Below, in pieces: positions 1 to 9,367 of a DNA stretch of 38,449 bases (positions within the stretch are counted from its first letter, which is position 1; each line of letters starts with the position of its first letter). The notes under the pieces were generated by a model. It was not told the DNA's origin and did no database searches. It was given only the letters and a program-made list of their open reading frames with translations. Origin of the DNA: an uncultured Pirellulaceae bacterium (lineage in GTDB: Bacteria; Planctomycetota; Planctomycetia; Pirellulales; Pirellulaceae); NCBI GenBank assembly GCA_905480545.1, contig CAJQQR010000269.1, positions 1-38,449 on the forward strand. The letters are read 5' to 3'. The position numbers and the translations under genes were made by a program.

Positions 1-134
1 CATATGTTGACCAAGTGGTGCTGTCGAATGACCCTTTCGCCAGTTTGGAAAACGTATCTGCGTGGGAAGGCAAAGACAATAATGGAGAACTAAGTGACCA
101 CAACGGCGTAACCGTAGATATTAGGTTTGACTAG
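1..134 (+). CDS. Endonuclease/exonuclease/phosphatase family protein, C-terminal end
   Basis: Only the last 43 codons lie in the window; the first complete codon is at base 3 and the stop is TAG at 132-134. The visible peptide starts YVDQVVLS and ends LSDHNGVTVDIRFD. In the endonuclease/exonuclease/phosphatase superfamily the C-terminus has a 'yiDyifvS' strand and then a conserved S-D-H motif, whose Asp-His pair belongs to the metal-dependent catalytic site; both are recognisable here. The family cleaves phosphodiesters or phosphomonoesters of nucleic acids, lipids or inositols, so the substrate cannot be told from this tail. The stop overlaps, tail to tail, the stop of a minus-strand reading frame ending at 121. 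Confidence 0.6.
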   Translation, partial: YVDQVVLSNDPFASLENVSAWEGKDNNGELSDHNGVTVDIRFD

Positions 135-327
135 CATTTGAAAGATGCTTTAGACGCGCTTCGGCCAACAATTCATGCTGAGCACCGGGATCAAGCTCGG
201 CCCAAATGGCGATCAATTCCTCCAAACCGGCATCAAATGCTTCGGATTCTGCTTCGCCTATTTTTAAATCGCCGTTTTCCTCGGCGTTTTCGCGATTGTT
301 CGAATCCTGCTCGGGGTGCTTTCGATG
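121..327 (-). pseudogene. Orphan coding-like fragment, no start codon found
   Basis: On the minus strand a frame runs from just after a TGA (328-330) to a TAA (121-123), 68 codons. Its C-terminal half looks like real protein: an acidic linker, then a helical segment including LEELIAIWAELDPGAQHELL, then LAEARLKHLSNASQT. There is no ATG in frame and no good GTG or TTG near its start, so I read it as the 3' remnant of a gene whose front has been lost. I do not recognise the family with confidence. Short C-terminal segments of the type 'L..LI..W..L' occur in small proteins near planctomycete integrase genes, which is a loose resemblance only. Confidence 0.35.
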
Positions 328-708
328 TCAACCATCGTGGTTCCGCAACTTTTCTTGATTGCGACGACCCCAGCTTTAAGAGGCTTGAGGCTTGAGACTG
401 CGGCTGAAGCCCATATTTCGCCTTCCATGGCCTCTTTTGACGAACCAGTCTCTTATCTGCTGAATCATCGATCGAATAACGCACTGGCGTTCATCAAACA
501 CAAACTCGTTCCAGGGCTTTCTCCTTCCACCGCTTCATTTGACATTAAAAATCCGCTCGATCAACGATTGTGCCATCACGATCCGCTTGTTTCAGTGAAG
601 CGGAAACAAAACACGGGAAATCGAACTAAGATGAAGACTCCTGAGAGATTGGTTATGTTTGAAAACAATCCTGCGTGGGAGGACTTGCATCGTTATGAGA
701 TCCAGTAA
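328..708. other. Intergenic stretch without a supported gene
   Basis: Open frames here on both strands have low-complexity, Arg/Ser-rich translations that look like chance frames. A short direct repeat (AGGCTTG twice in a row near 380-393) is visible. The frame running into base 708 stops with TAA directly before the ATG at 709 and shows no domain. The promoter of the gene at 709 presumably lies here, but I see no clear -35/-10 pair. Confidence 0.5.
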
Positions 709-3700
709 ATGAAAAAAGCATACAGCCAGACTTCGTCAACAACTTTTTGGTTCCTTTCGGCAATCGTCATTTTCTGTTTCTCTGTGAGCGATTCCGACGA
801 ATTGCAAGCGATTCAGTCGAGCGTTCAGGAATCAGATGAGAGCGAAGAGACCACGCCATACGAAGGCGTAAGGTGGCGCTGCATCGGACCGTTCCGCGGA
901 GGCCGTTCGGTTTGTGCATCGGGAGTGATCGGCGATTCACAAACTTACTTTATGGGAACGACCGGCGGCGGGGTTTGGAAGACAGATGATGCCGGCCAGC
1001 ACTGGAAAAACGTTTCCGATGGATTCTTCAAGACTGGTTCCGTTGGCGCCGTCGCTGTCTCCGAGAGTAATCCGAACATCGTGTACGTTGGCATGGGAGA
1101 ACATGCGCCTCGTGGTGTAATGACGTCCCATGGTGATGGCGTTTACAAGTCGACAGATTCAGGAAAGACATGGAACCATTTGGGCTTGGCTGAAACGCAA
1201 CACATCGCGCGAATCGTAATCCATCCACGCAACCCAGACATCGTTTTTGTCGCCGCGCAAGGAGCCCTTCACGCTCCGTCGCAAGATCGAGGCATCTACA
1301 AGTCAATCGATGGCGGCAAAAACTGGAAACGAGTTCACTTTGTTAATGATCTGACTGGTTGTGCGGAGCTTGTCATCGATGTGAGCAACCCACAAGTCCT
1401 TTACGCGACGATGTGGGAACACCAACGAAAGCCCTGGAAAGTCATCAGCGGGGGAAAGGGAAGCGGAGTCTTTAAATCAAATGACGGCGGCGAGACGTGG
1501 AACGAGATTCACGACGGATTGCCAAAGGAAAAAGGAAAGATGGCGATCTCCGTTTCTCGTTCCAATCCGGAAAAAGTATTCGTTCTTGTAGAGAGCGACA
1601 GCCAAAAAGAAAAAGGAGGCCTTTTTGTTTCTTCCAACGCTGGAAAAAAATGGACGCGGATCAGCAAAGACCATCGCCTCATCCAGCGTTCATGGTACTA
1701 CATGGAAGTCTTCGTTGACCCTAACGACGAACACACGATCTATGTTCTAAGTGCTTCGGCGTATCGTTCCATCGACGGCGGAAAGACTTGGGAATCCCTG
1801 TCCGGGACTCATGGAGACTATCACGACCTGTGGATCAATCCTGAAAACTCACGGAACATGGTAGTCGCTAACGACGGCGGCGCTGCGATCAGTTTCAACG
1901 AGGGCAAAAGCTGGTCTCGTCAGGACAACATGCCGACCGCGCAGTTCTATCGGGTCAACGTTGACAATCAATTCCCCTATCGAATATACGGTGGCCAACA
2001 GGATAATTCGTCCGTCTCAATCGCTAACATGGAATTGGGAAGCGGTGGAATCTCGACGCGCAGTTGGGAAGCATCAGCCGGCGGCGAAAGTGCATTCCTG
2101 GCTTTCGACCCCGACAATCCGCGGTTCGTGATGGGAGGCAGCTATCTGGGGACTATCGAAGTACTTGATACTAAAGCGAAAGCTGGAACCAAGATCATGT
2201 CGGCTCCGATTCAGTATCTTGGTCGAGCTGCCCGCGACATGAAGTACCTCTTCAATTGGAATGCTCCAATCATCTGGTCGAAGCACGAACCTGGCACTTT
2301 CTACCACGCGGCTCAATATTTGTTGCGTTCGCGTGATCTCGGACAAACGTGGGAAGAAGTCTCTCCGGATCTGACTCGAAACCAGGACAATAAACAGGGC
2401 AAGGGCGGCGGGCCCTTGACTGTCGAAGCCGTTGGGGCAGAGAACTACGGCACGATTAGCTACGTCGCAGAATCGCCTCATAAAAAAGGAGTTTTGTGGA
2501 CCGGTAGTGATGATGGGCTAGTTCATCTAACTATGGACGGCGGAAAGAAATGGACCAATGTGACTCCGCAGGATTTGGAAGAGTGCCTGGTCAATGCGAT
2601 TGAAATCTCCCCGCATGACAAAGGTACGGTTTATATCGCAACGACTCGTTACAAGTTCGATGACAAAAAGCCTAGTCTCTACAAAACGACCAACTATGGC
2701 GAAAGCTGGACCAAAATCACTGACGGAATTCCGGACGGTTCATTCACACGCGTTGTTCGAGAAGACGAAGACCGCAAAGGCCTACTGTTCGCCGGAACGG
2801 AAACGGGATTGTACGTTTCATTTAACGGGGGTAAGAAATGGGAGGCCTTTCAGCTCAATCTTCCGGTGACTCCGATCCTTGATCTGGCCGTTCGACATGG
2901 TGACTTGATCGCAGCAACATCTGGCCGATCGTTTTGGATTTTGGATGACCTTGGCTTGATTCGCCAACGCGATGAAAGAGAAAAGGACTTCCATCTGTTC
3001 GAGCCGGAATCTGCGGTTCTTTCCAATCATGGAAGTGAACTCAATAGCACTTCGGAAAGCTTCAACGGCGCCAACGCGATGCGTGGCGTGAATCCGGCCA
3101 GTGGCGTCGTGGTCTACTACAACTTGCCGGAAATGCCGAAGTCGGACGAAGACGATTCGGATGATGAGAAACCCGACGACAAGGACGAACTAAATGTTGA
3201 ATTGGAGATACAGAACTCAAACGGAAAGACGATCAACAAGTTTTCATCCAAAGAGTACAAGGATTTTAATAAGTATGAAGGCGGGCCGCCGAGCCCAACT
3301 GCGTTGCCAAACAAAAAAGGATTGAATCGGTTTGTGTGGAACATGCGACATCAAAACATGCCCGGAATTCCAATCGCCTACATCGAGGCCAGTTATCGCG
3401 GTCACAAAGTGGCTCCTGGAGAGTACAAGTTGATTCTGACCTTGGGTGACAAGACTAGCGAAACAATGGTCGAAATCAAACCCAATCCGCTCTACCCAAC
3501 CACGAAGAAGCAGTACGATCAATACGATCAGGCGATGTCCGAAATGGAAGAGTCGCTCACGGAAATGCATCGCACGACGAACCAATTATTCAAAGTGCAA
3601 ACGCAGATCAGAAACCTGCTCGAGACGCTAACGAAAGATAAAGATGTCGAATCCCTGTCTGAGATCAACAAGCAGGGCGAAGAACTGGTCGAAAAACTGA

Positions 3701-3978
3701 AATCCTGGGACGAGGACATGGTTCAGCGGAAATCAAAAGCTTACGACGACGTCGAAAACTTTCCAAACAAGTTCACGGCTGAGTATTTGATGTTGATCAA
3801 TCAGACCGAAAGCGATATCCCACGCGTGACTCAAGGATCCATAGATCGACGGGCTGAACTTGATTCAAAGTGGCAGAAGTTGAAGAAACAGGCGCAGGCT
3901 CTTCTGAAAACTGATTTACCAAAATTCAACAAGCAACTTTGGGCGAAGAAAATCGGCGCCATTTGGGCCAGAGAGTAA
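709..3978 (+). CDS. Secreted Asp-box (BNR/sortilin-type) beta-propeller protein
   Basis: 1089 residues. An N-terminal hydrophobic stretch (about 12-26) reads as a signal peptide or anchor, followed by an acidic linker and the family-typical segment IGPFRGGR near 59-66. At least eleven Asp-box motifs of the form S-x-D-x-G-x-x-W are scattered over residues 90-720 (for example KTDDAGQHW at 91-99, KSTDSGKTW at 147-155, then RSIDGGKTW and LTMDGGKKW), giving a WD40/YVTN/BNR-like propeller of the VPS10/sortilin type. The C-terminal third has an Asp/Glu-rich linker, a beta-rich module and a helical tail. Similar large exported proteins are abundant in planctomycetes and often annotated as glycosyl hydrolases, but I see no sialidase Arg triad, so binding or scaffolding outside the cytoplasm is as likely as catalysis. 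The ATG at 709 precedes the hydrophobic stretch; no strong ribosome binding site is visible. Monocistronic. Confidence 0.85.
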   Translation: MKKAYSQTSSTTFWFLSAIVIFCFSVSDSDELQAIQSSVQESDESEETTPYEGVRWRCIGPFRGGRSVCASGVIGDSQTYFMGTTGGGVWKTDDAGQHWKNVSDGFFKTGSVGAVAVSESNPNIVYVGMGEHAPRGVMTSHGDGVYKSTDSGKTWNHLGLAETQHIARIVIHPRNPDIVFVAAQGALHAPSQDRGIYKSIDGGKNWKRVHFVNDLTGCAELVIDVSNPQVLYATMWEHQRKPWKVISGGKGSGVFKSNDGGETWNEIHDGLPKEKGKMAISVSRSNPEKVFVLVESDSQKEKGGLFVSSNAGKKWTRISKDHRLIQRSWYYMEVFVDPNDEHTIYVLSASAYRSIDGGKTWESLSGTHGDYHDLWINPENSRNMVVANDGGAAISFNEGKSWSRQDNMPTAQFYRVNVDNQFPYRIYGGQQDNSSVSIANMELGSGGISTRSWEASAGGESAFLAFDPDNPRFVMGGSYLGTIEVLDTKAKAGTKIMSAPIQYLGRAARDMKYLFNWNAPIIWSKHEPGTFYHAAQYLLRSRDLGQTWEEVSPDLTRNQDNKQGKGGGPLTVEAVGAENYGTISYVAESPHKKGVLWTGSDDGLVHLTMDGGKKWTNVTPQDLEECLVNAIEISPHDKGTVYIATTRYKFDDKKPSLYKTTNYGESWTKITDGIPDGSFTRVVREDEDRKGLLFAGTETGLYVSFNGGKKWEAFQLNLPVTPILDLAVRHGDLIAATSGRSFWILDDLGLIRQRDEREKDFHLFEPESAVLSNHGSELNSTSESFNGANAMRGVNPASGVVVYYNLPEMPKSDEDDSDDEKPDDKDELNVELEIQNSNGKTINKFSSKEYKDFNKYEGGPPSPTALPNKKGLNRFVWNMRHQNMPGIPIAYIEASYRGHKVAPGEYKLILTLGDKTSETMVEIKPNPLYPTTKKQYDQYDQAMSEMEESLTEMHRTTNQLFKVQTQIRNLLETLTKDKDVESLSEINKQGEELVEKLKSWDEDMVQRKSKAYDDVENFPNKFTAEYLMLINQTESDIPRVTQGSIDRRAELDSKWQKLKKQAQALLKTDLPKFNKQLWAKKIGAIWARE

Positions 3979-4866
3979 GGCAACTCTATTTGATCTCGTA
4001 AGTAAAACCGCATTATTGCAATTCCGATTCTACTTCGGTTTGACCGACCATCGCATGCCAATAGCGACCAAGTTGACCGGGTGGCAGTGAACGACTTAAG
4101 GAATTTTGGTCCAGATGAAACGCGAGGTAGTTGTGGTTTTCCTTCACAGCTGATTCGCTGGATCACTGTGATAAGTACCTCAGTTGTAATGCTAAACCCA
4201 GGGCGACGTTCAACAAAATCAAGTGCTGTCCAGAAATCCAATTTTTCCTCAGGCGGTTCGCTGAATTCTTGCGATTTTATGGATCGAAAAAGTAGCGTTG
4301 GCAGTCGCCTCGGGGGCTTTCTCAGGTCACCGCTTGACCACGCACCGGGCGTTGACTCTCTAACGTGGTCACAACGCTTTCTTAAAAGCTGCGTCATAAC
4401 GTGCTATCGGGTAATGACCTACGTCGATGGCTGTTTGAGTAAGACTCTCTGAGTTGGTTGCCACTTCTGCTTAAGAGCAGTTCGTGGTTGCCAAAGTGCC
4501 AACTCTATCGCTTCCACTCTCAAGCTCTCACCCGTTTTGGACCGCATAAGTTAGCAAGATCGGGTTTCGGTGATGCGTGTGAGAGTCGAACCCACGTCCT
4601 TGATGGAATGAATCAGTGGCTTTGAACGAAATCCGAGCGTTCGTGGCGAACACTTAATCGCACAGCGGTGAAAGGACCGAAGTGACTTCGATGCAAGCCG
4701 AAATCCCTTCGGTCGATGCAACCAAAGTCACGACGGAATCGAGCTTAGACGCGTCGGTATCCTTGACTCCGGAACGTACGCTGGCGCCCATGAATTGGTT
4801 GCTTGCCGCGGTCGGTTAGACTATGATCGCGGGAGCAAAAATTCAGCCTTTTGTGGAGACGAGGTG
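3979..4866. other. Intergenic, 888 bases, largely featureless
   Basis: Overlapping open frames on both strands (up to about 190 codons) have no recognisable motif, no signal sequence and no ribosome binding site, and read like chance translations. The one structured element is the tmRNA/tRNA-like T-arm at 4569-4599. The ribosome binding site of the next gene (GAGGTG, 4861-4866) closes the interval. Confidence 0.5.
4569..4599 (-). other. tmRNA/tRNA 3'-end-like fragment
   Basis: On the minus strand GGAC is followed after a short gap by the 17-base arm GTGGGTTCGACTCTCAC (4579-4595). This folds as a 5-bp stem (one G-U) with the canonical TTCGACT T-loop. Next come seven bases ACGCATC that would be the acceptor 3' strand, then A and CC. 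The order GGAC / T-arm / 7 nt / A-CC is how bacterial tmRNAs end. No GATGCGT-like acceptor 5' strand is found 70-400 bases upstream, no tRNA body fits, and the tmRNA start signature is absent. I therefore read it as a 3' remnant, such as is left when elements integrate into tmRNA or tRNA 3' ends. Chance resemblance is possible. Confidence 0.35.
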
Positions 4867-6006
4867 ATGAACTTCGAAAAGCTGAAATTCAGAAAGCTGT
4901 TCAACGAGAAAGTCCTCGGCCATACGACGGGCTTCCTGCTGGCGATTGCCGTTTTATCTCCTCTAATGATTTGGAGAGGGTCCGTCCATTGTCAAGCCAC
5001 TCTTGCCATTGCGATTGAAATCGAGCGATGGGACGAAGCACTGTCCATTGACCCGAGCAATGAGTTAGCCAATTCAGAGCGTTCGAAGCACCAGATCAAA
5101 CGCGGTAAAGATATCGACTTCTTGGAAGATGCGTTGACTCATTTGTATCAGTCTTCGGATTCCGGCAGCAGCACAGAAGAATTGGGAGACATCTTTGCAT
5201 CGGGCAACATAAAGCTGGCCAAGGCGTATTCGAAAGCAGGGGAGGTGAAGCTGGCCGAGGATGCGCTAATGAAAGCTCAAACACATGATGCATCAGATCG
5301 CGATCTGTCGGATGCAAAACGTTTCGTTGCCAAGGCATGCGTTGAAAGTGCGGTTTCACTGGCCCAAGACGGAAGGAATTCTGCTGCGGTCATGGTCGCT
5401 AAAAAAGGAATGGGCTATGACGCTGATGTGAAAATCCCTGCGATTGTTTTGGAGGTGCTTGCTTCGGATGCCGTCGCGCAGTTCAAGCTTTCCGGTGCCG
5501 CCCAATATCGCGATGCCGCCGTCACCGCGATTTAGCGGATGCGAACGGAAGGTGGGCAGTCTGACTCTCTTTGAGAGCTCCGTGACGAATTAGGTTCCGT
5601 TCTGTTTCATCAAGCGGAGACGTCGGTCAAGACCGACCCTCTCGCAGCTTCCAAGGATTACCTCGCCGCAGTATCAATGGGATGCAATGACAGCTATTCC
5701 GCTGAAACTAAAAAGCTTTTTCTCGCGGCGAGTTCAGAGAGTTTCTTTGCGGCAATTGAAGCACGGGAATTTCAGAATGCCGTCGCGATCCATCGTTGTT
5801 CCATGGCAATCAATCCAAGAGTGGCCGAAGAATGGAACGCCGAATTCAGAAAACTTCCTCAGGCCAAGTTTGATTCTCTGTCGTTGTCAGAAGTTGCAAT
5901 GCTTCCCTCGCCCGTCATGGCATTGGTTTCACCAAAACAACTCGCGCAGCTGTCGACACATTCCTGGCACACTTTGCCTGCTTCACAAATCCAGTCAAAC
6001 ATTTAG
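4867..6006 (+). pseudogene. TPR-like membrane-anchored protein, broken by two in-frame stops
   Basis: The start ATG at 4867 has a good ribosome binding site (GAGGTG directly upstream). The first 222 codons give a cytoplasmic head, one membrane segment near residues 18-36, and helical TPR-like units (for example 'KLAKAYSKAGEVKLAEDAL' and 'ESAVSLAQDGRNSAAVMVA'). TAG at 5533-5535 ends this frame, and TGA at 5572-5574 interrupts it again. The same frame then stays open and coding-like for another 143 codons (LGSVLFHQ, YLAAVSMGCND, then an acidic-hydrophobic tail) to TAG at 6004-6006. Because no frame change is needed, the simplest reading is one gene of about 380 codons inactivated by point mutations. 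A sequencing error or a truncated but working N-terminal product cannot be excluded. Confidence 0.5.
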
Positions 6007-6501
6007 GAAATGCTGGTCTTAACAAATACGATCGGAATGAAATTCAAATTTTTGCCGCAAGGAATATTCACCATGAGAGTTGGCGATCTAGTTCTGCGTT
6101 GAGTCGGCGCTGAACATGGAGCCTACTGTCTTCGCTGGTGTTGACGATGTGCACCAGCATCCCAACCGATGCTTTGCCAAGATGCGGACAAGATTTCGGA
6201 TGACCGCAGCCGCTTTCATGACCAGGATAGAAACTGAAATCCATCGCCATTCACCAAAAAAAGAATGACAACTCATTACAAAAAACTGACCCTGAACCGA
6301 AACACCAATTCGTCCAAAATTTCGGTCAGGCAACTAAATTTTTACTTACCCGAATCATAACTCAAAGAGGCCTTCCCCTTTGAGTTGAATCGGTTCAAAG
6401 CGTCCAACAGAGGGAGCGCTGAATGTTTGTACTGGTTTATAATCAAATGTTAAATAGAGTTAAATCAACAATCGTGACACAAACAATCTCAAAAGGTAAG
6501 C
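6007..6501. other. Intergenic, 495 bases
   Basis: No coding frame with convincing content. It holds the stem-loop at 6359-6386 and, just before the next gene, an AT-rich stretch (about 6428-6470) suitable for a promoter. AAAGG sits about six bases upstream of the ATG at 6502. Confidence 0.5.
6359..6386. other. 9-bp stem-loop
   Basis: AACTCAAAG (6359-6367) pairs perfectly with CTTTGAGTT (6378-6386) around a 10-base loop. No T-run follows on either side, so it is not a standard intrinsic terminator. It lies 115 bases upstream of the metallopeptidase-like gene and could be an operator or a leader structure. Confidence 0.4.
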
Positions 6502-7455
6502 ATGCGTATTATTCCCCGTTTTCGTGATGTCACTCTGATCGGTTTGATTTGGACACTTCTGTTCAGCGGTGCATTGTCGCGTGCTGAAGACGGCGACGCT
6601 CGACTTAAAAAACGCATTGCTGAACTGGAGGCGGAAAACCACGCACTTCGCAAGATCATTGCTGAGATTCAGAGTACGCTCAAATCAGTCCCGGAAACAA
6701 CGATCCAACTTTCGACGAATTTGAATGGTTTGAGAATCGTTATTCTCCCCGGTGATTGGGGTGGAGCGGGGCTTGTCGACATGCGAAAAGTCTGCGAGTC
6801 GGCTGCACGATCCATCTTGGCCCATCTTCCGGACGATGGCTTTCCTCCATTCCTTGTTCAGCGAAGCAATTCCGGCCCAATAACACTTTACAGGAGAGGC
6901 AAAGGCAATGAGCACATCGTGAGGCTGGATACAGGTGGTCGGGCATGGGCTCAGCTCGCTTTTCAATTCTCCCACGAGTTCTGCCACGTTGTCTGTAACT
7001 ATCGAGAATCGAAAAATCCGCAATTGTGGTTTGAGGAATCGCTTTGCGAATGTGCGTCGTTATATTCCTTGCGGCGAATGGCAGACGAGTGGAAGACAAA
7101 TCCGCCCTACGCGAACTGGAGGTCCTACTCGACATCGCTGGCGAGTTACGTGAACGATCGTGTAAAGAAATATCAAGGTCGAAAAGAGACGATCGTTGAG
7201 TTTTACCGAACCCACTTGAAGGAACTGGAAAAGACTGGCACGAATCGGGATTTGAATGGGTATATCGCGGTGAAGCTTCTACCACTCTTTGAAGAAACAC
7301 CGGCTGCATGGCAATCACTACGATACATTAACCTGGGGCCGACTGAAGAGAACAGATCGTTTAAAGCCTATCTGAAAGGCTGGTATGAAAGAGTCCCAGA
7401 ACGCCACAAGCCATTTGTTCGACGGATCGCTGAAGAATTCCAAATCGAGTTTTAA
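6502..7455 (+). CDS. Secreted HExxH metallopeptidase-like protein
   Basis: 317 residues. The signal peptide spans about 1-28 (hydrophobic core 10-22, cut near ALSRA-ED). A short coiled coil at about 32-62 (heptad-like KKRIAELEAENHALRKII) is followed by a globular domain. The zinc-binding motif is H158-E-F-C-H162 in a helix. Sixteen residues on, WFEES (176-180) supplies glutamates in the position of a gluzincin third ligand. This pattern (HExxH, then WxxE) is typical of small uncharacterised exported metallopeptidase-like proteins. Cysteines near the site (C161, C165, C182, C184) could form disulfides. Substrate unknown. AAAGG upstream supports the ATG. The gene stands alone between two intergenic gaps. 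Confidence 0.65.
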   Translation: MRIIPRFRDVTLIGLIWTLLFSGALSRAEDGDARLKKRIAELEAENHALRKIIAEIQSTLKSVPETTIQLSTNLNGLRIVILPGDWGGAGLVDMRKVCESAARSILAHLPDDGFPPFLVQRSNSGPITLYRRGKGNEHIVRLDTGGRAWAQLAFQFSHEFCHVVCNYRESKNPQLWFEESLCECASLYSLRRMADEWKTNPPYANWRSYSTSLASYVNDRVKKYQGRKETIVEFYRTHLKELEKTGTNRDLNGYIAVKLLPLFEETPAAWQSLRYINLGPTEENRSFKAYLKGWYERVPERHKPFVRRIAEEFQIEF

Positions 7456-7879
7456 TGATCGGTTACCGAATTGTTTCATTGAAGGATCACTAATCTGAGG
7501 GGGCAAAGCGATCAGCCGGCGCCGAAACCAGCGGGAAATCGGCGGAATGGTTTCTCAGGCGGTCAGCAATTTGTAAAAGGTGGTAAAACGAATCCTGACA
7601 CCGTAATTCATCGAGACGTTCTAACCCCATCAGGCATGAAAAGTTTGCATGGACGGTTGGGCGACAGCAGTTCTGTTTATTTTGTGTCCGATGATCGTAA
7701 CGGTTGATACTGATCACCAGTTCGTTAATGAATCTTGACCGAATTTTCGGACTCATCAAGATCGCTAAACTCGCATCTATTGGGCCCGATGTATTTGCTT
7801 GAACTTTTTTGACGAAGACGCTGAATTGGAAATTGGGGGCATTCTTGGGTCTCTTTCAAGGCAGAGTTCGGGCTATTGC
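7456..7879. other. Intergenic, 424 bases
   Basis: A plus-strand frame from about 7495 to 7709 (69 codons, no ATG near its start) and an overlapping 89-codon minus-strand frame are both open. Neither has a recognisable motif or a ribosome binding site, so no gene is called. It separates a plus-strand gene from a convergent minus-strand operon, so termination signals are expected, but I see no hairpin with a T-run. Confidence 0.4.
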
Positions 7880-9277
7880 TCAAATCTCGATTTCATATCC
7901 CTTGCGACTGTCTCTTGCCAGCATTGCCCTAGCCTTCGCGTCACCCTTGATCGTTTGAGCTGCGGCATCCCATTCAATTTGTCGACCCAAGCGAATGGCG
8001 ATGTTGCTCAAATGGCAGGTGTTGATTGACGCAACGTGGGTCCATACATCGGATGCGGGTTTTTTGCGGCTTGTTATGCAGTCGAAGAAATTGTTGACAT
8101 GTTCCACGACAGGTCCTCCGTAAATGTCTTCCAGCCATCCGCCTGAAAGTGGGTTGCTGACAAGATCCTCGATTGGTTTGCCCGCTATGGTACCGCGATT
8201 AACGAAGATCCGTCCCTTGGTGCCTTCCACCAGTATTCCATTACGTCCTTCGCTGGTAATCTCCATGAGTACGCCGTTAGGGAACTGCACGTGGACGGTG
8301 AAACGATGCGGCGCGTTGTAGCGGTCATCGAGAGTTGGGTTTCCGTTTTCATCGAAAGGAACTTTGGTTTCGACCATAACCGGCTTAATGGTTGTAGGTC
8401 CTTCGCCCGGACCACACTGATTGATGATCCATTGAGCGATATCGACATGGTGAGCACCCCAGTCAGTCATTTTTCCGCCACTGTACTGGAGCCACCACCG
8501 GAACTCTTTGTGGCAATTTGAAGCGTTAACGCTTCCATCGCCCAAGTTTCGCACGAGCTTCTGCCCGTCCTTTCCGTTTTTAAGAAAACGATAAGGCACA
8601 TCTTCGGTTGGTCCCTTCCAGCGATCCCAGTTCAGCGTCTTGGGCGCGTTGGTTGCCGGAAGCGGTTTGCTAAATGGGTTGTGGTTGAGGCCAACAGTCA
8701 CCTTTTTGATTTTTCCCAGCCGCCCGGAATGGGCAATGGTGACTGCTTTTAAGAATCGTTCATCGGAACGTTGTTGAGTTCCGACTTGGAGAATCTGGCC
8801 AGTCTCTTCCACCACTTTGGAAATGATTCGCCCCTCATCGACGGTCAAAGTGAGTGGTTTTTCGCAATAGACATCTTTGCCTGACTTCAACGCCTCGGCA
8901 GCGATTTTCACATGCCAATGGTCGACAGTTCCGCAGATAATCGCATCGATGTCGTCGCGATCGATGATTGCCCGATAGTCTTCGATGGTCTCGATGCTTG
9001 CTTCTTTGCCCTGCCGCCCGAGTCGTTTGGTGAAAATGTCCTTTACGTAGGCCGAGTGGGAGGAATCGACATCGCATGCAGCGACCATGTCACCAAATGC
9101 GAGAGCGCGGCGAGCATCACCGGTTCCTTGTCCACCGCACCCGATCAGTGCAAACCGTGGCCGTTCATTCGGTGAAGGGCTCCTTGCTATCGACGTGCTC
9201 GAAAACACGCCCAACGCGGTAGCCGATGCAAGGGTGGACGTTGACTTTAGAAAACGGCGACGATTGGTTTTTGGCAT
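7880..9277 (-). CDS. Gfo/Idh/MocA family oxidoreductase with Tat signal
   Basis: 465 residues. A twin-arginine signal (NRRRFLK at 5-11 followed by a hydrophobic stretch to about 32) predicts export in folded form. The Rossmann motif GCGGQG is at 46-51. The family lysine motif EKP is at 139-141. A conserved DWGAHHVD segment at 272-279 sits where the family places its catalytic histidine region. These enzymes use NAD(P) to oxidise, reduce or epimerise sugars and inositols, and planctomycetes export many paralogues. It follows the sulfatase gene on the same strand with a 90-base gap, so the two are probably cotranscribed and act on the same desulfated sugar. That is inference from position; the true substrate is not visible. 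Confidence 0.9.
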   Translation of the reverse strand: MPKTNRRRFLKSTSTLASATALGVFSSTSIARSPSPNERPRFALIGCGGQGTGDARRALAFGDMVAACDVDSSHSAYVKDIFTKRLGRQGKEASIETIEDYRAIIDRDDIDAIICGTVDHWHVKIAAEALKSGKDVYCEKPLTLTVDEGRIISKVVEETGQILQVGTQQRSDERFLKAVTIAHSGRLGKIKKVTVGLNHNPFSKPLPATNAPKTLNWDRWKGPTEDVPYRFLKNGKDGQKLVRNLGDGSVNASNCHKEFRWWLQYSGGKMTDWGAHHVDIAQWIINQCGPGEGPTTIKPVMVETKVPFDENGNPTLDDRYNAPHRFTVHVQFPNGVLMEITSEGRNGILVEGTKGRIFVNRGTIAGKPIEDLVSNPLSGGWLEDIYGGPVVEHVNNFFDCITSRKKPASDVWTHVASINTCHLSNIAIRLGRQIEWDAAAQTIKGDAKARAMLARDSRKGYEIEI

Positions 9278-9367
9278 TGGGGTTACAAAATGAAAGGGAT
9301 GTTACAGGCGTTTGCTGATTAAGGCAAATTGACTGCTGTTGAGTCTTTTAGTGTCGGAGGATTCAAG

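Noticed and set aside
296-320. T-loop-like TTCGAATCC followed by an acceptor-like tail on the plus strand
   Set aside because: The bases before the loop (GATTG) do not pair with those after it (CCTGC), and no tRNA body lies upstream. It could be an att-core scar but is too short to call.
4081-4452. Plus-strand open frame of 123 codons
   Set aside because: No motif, Ser/Arg-rich random composition and no ribosome binding site; a 188-codon frame on the other strand is equally unconvincing.
4571-4970. Complete tmRNA gene on the minus strand
   Set aside because: The acceptor 5' strand, the conserved 5' domain and a tag reading frame could not be found within 400 bases upstream of the T-arm.
7490-7759. 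Minus-strand frame of 89 codons between the metallopeptidase and oxidoreductase genes
   Set aside because: No recognisable domain, no ribosome binding site, and an equally open frame on the opposite strand.
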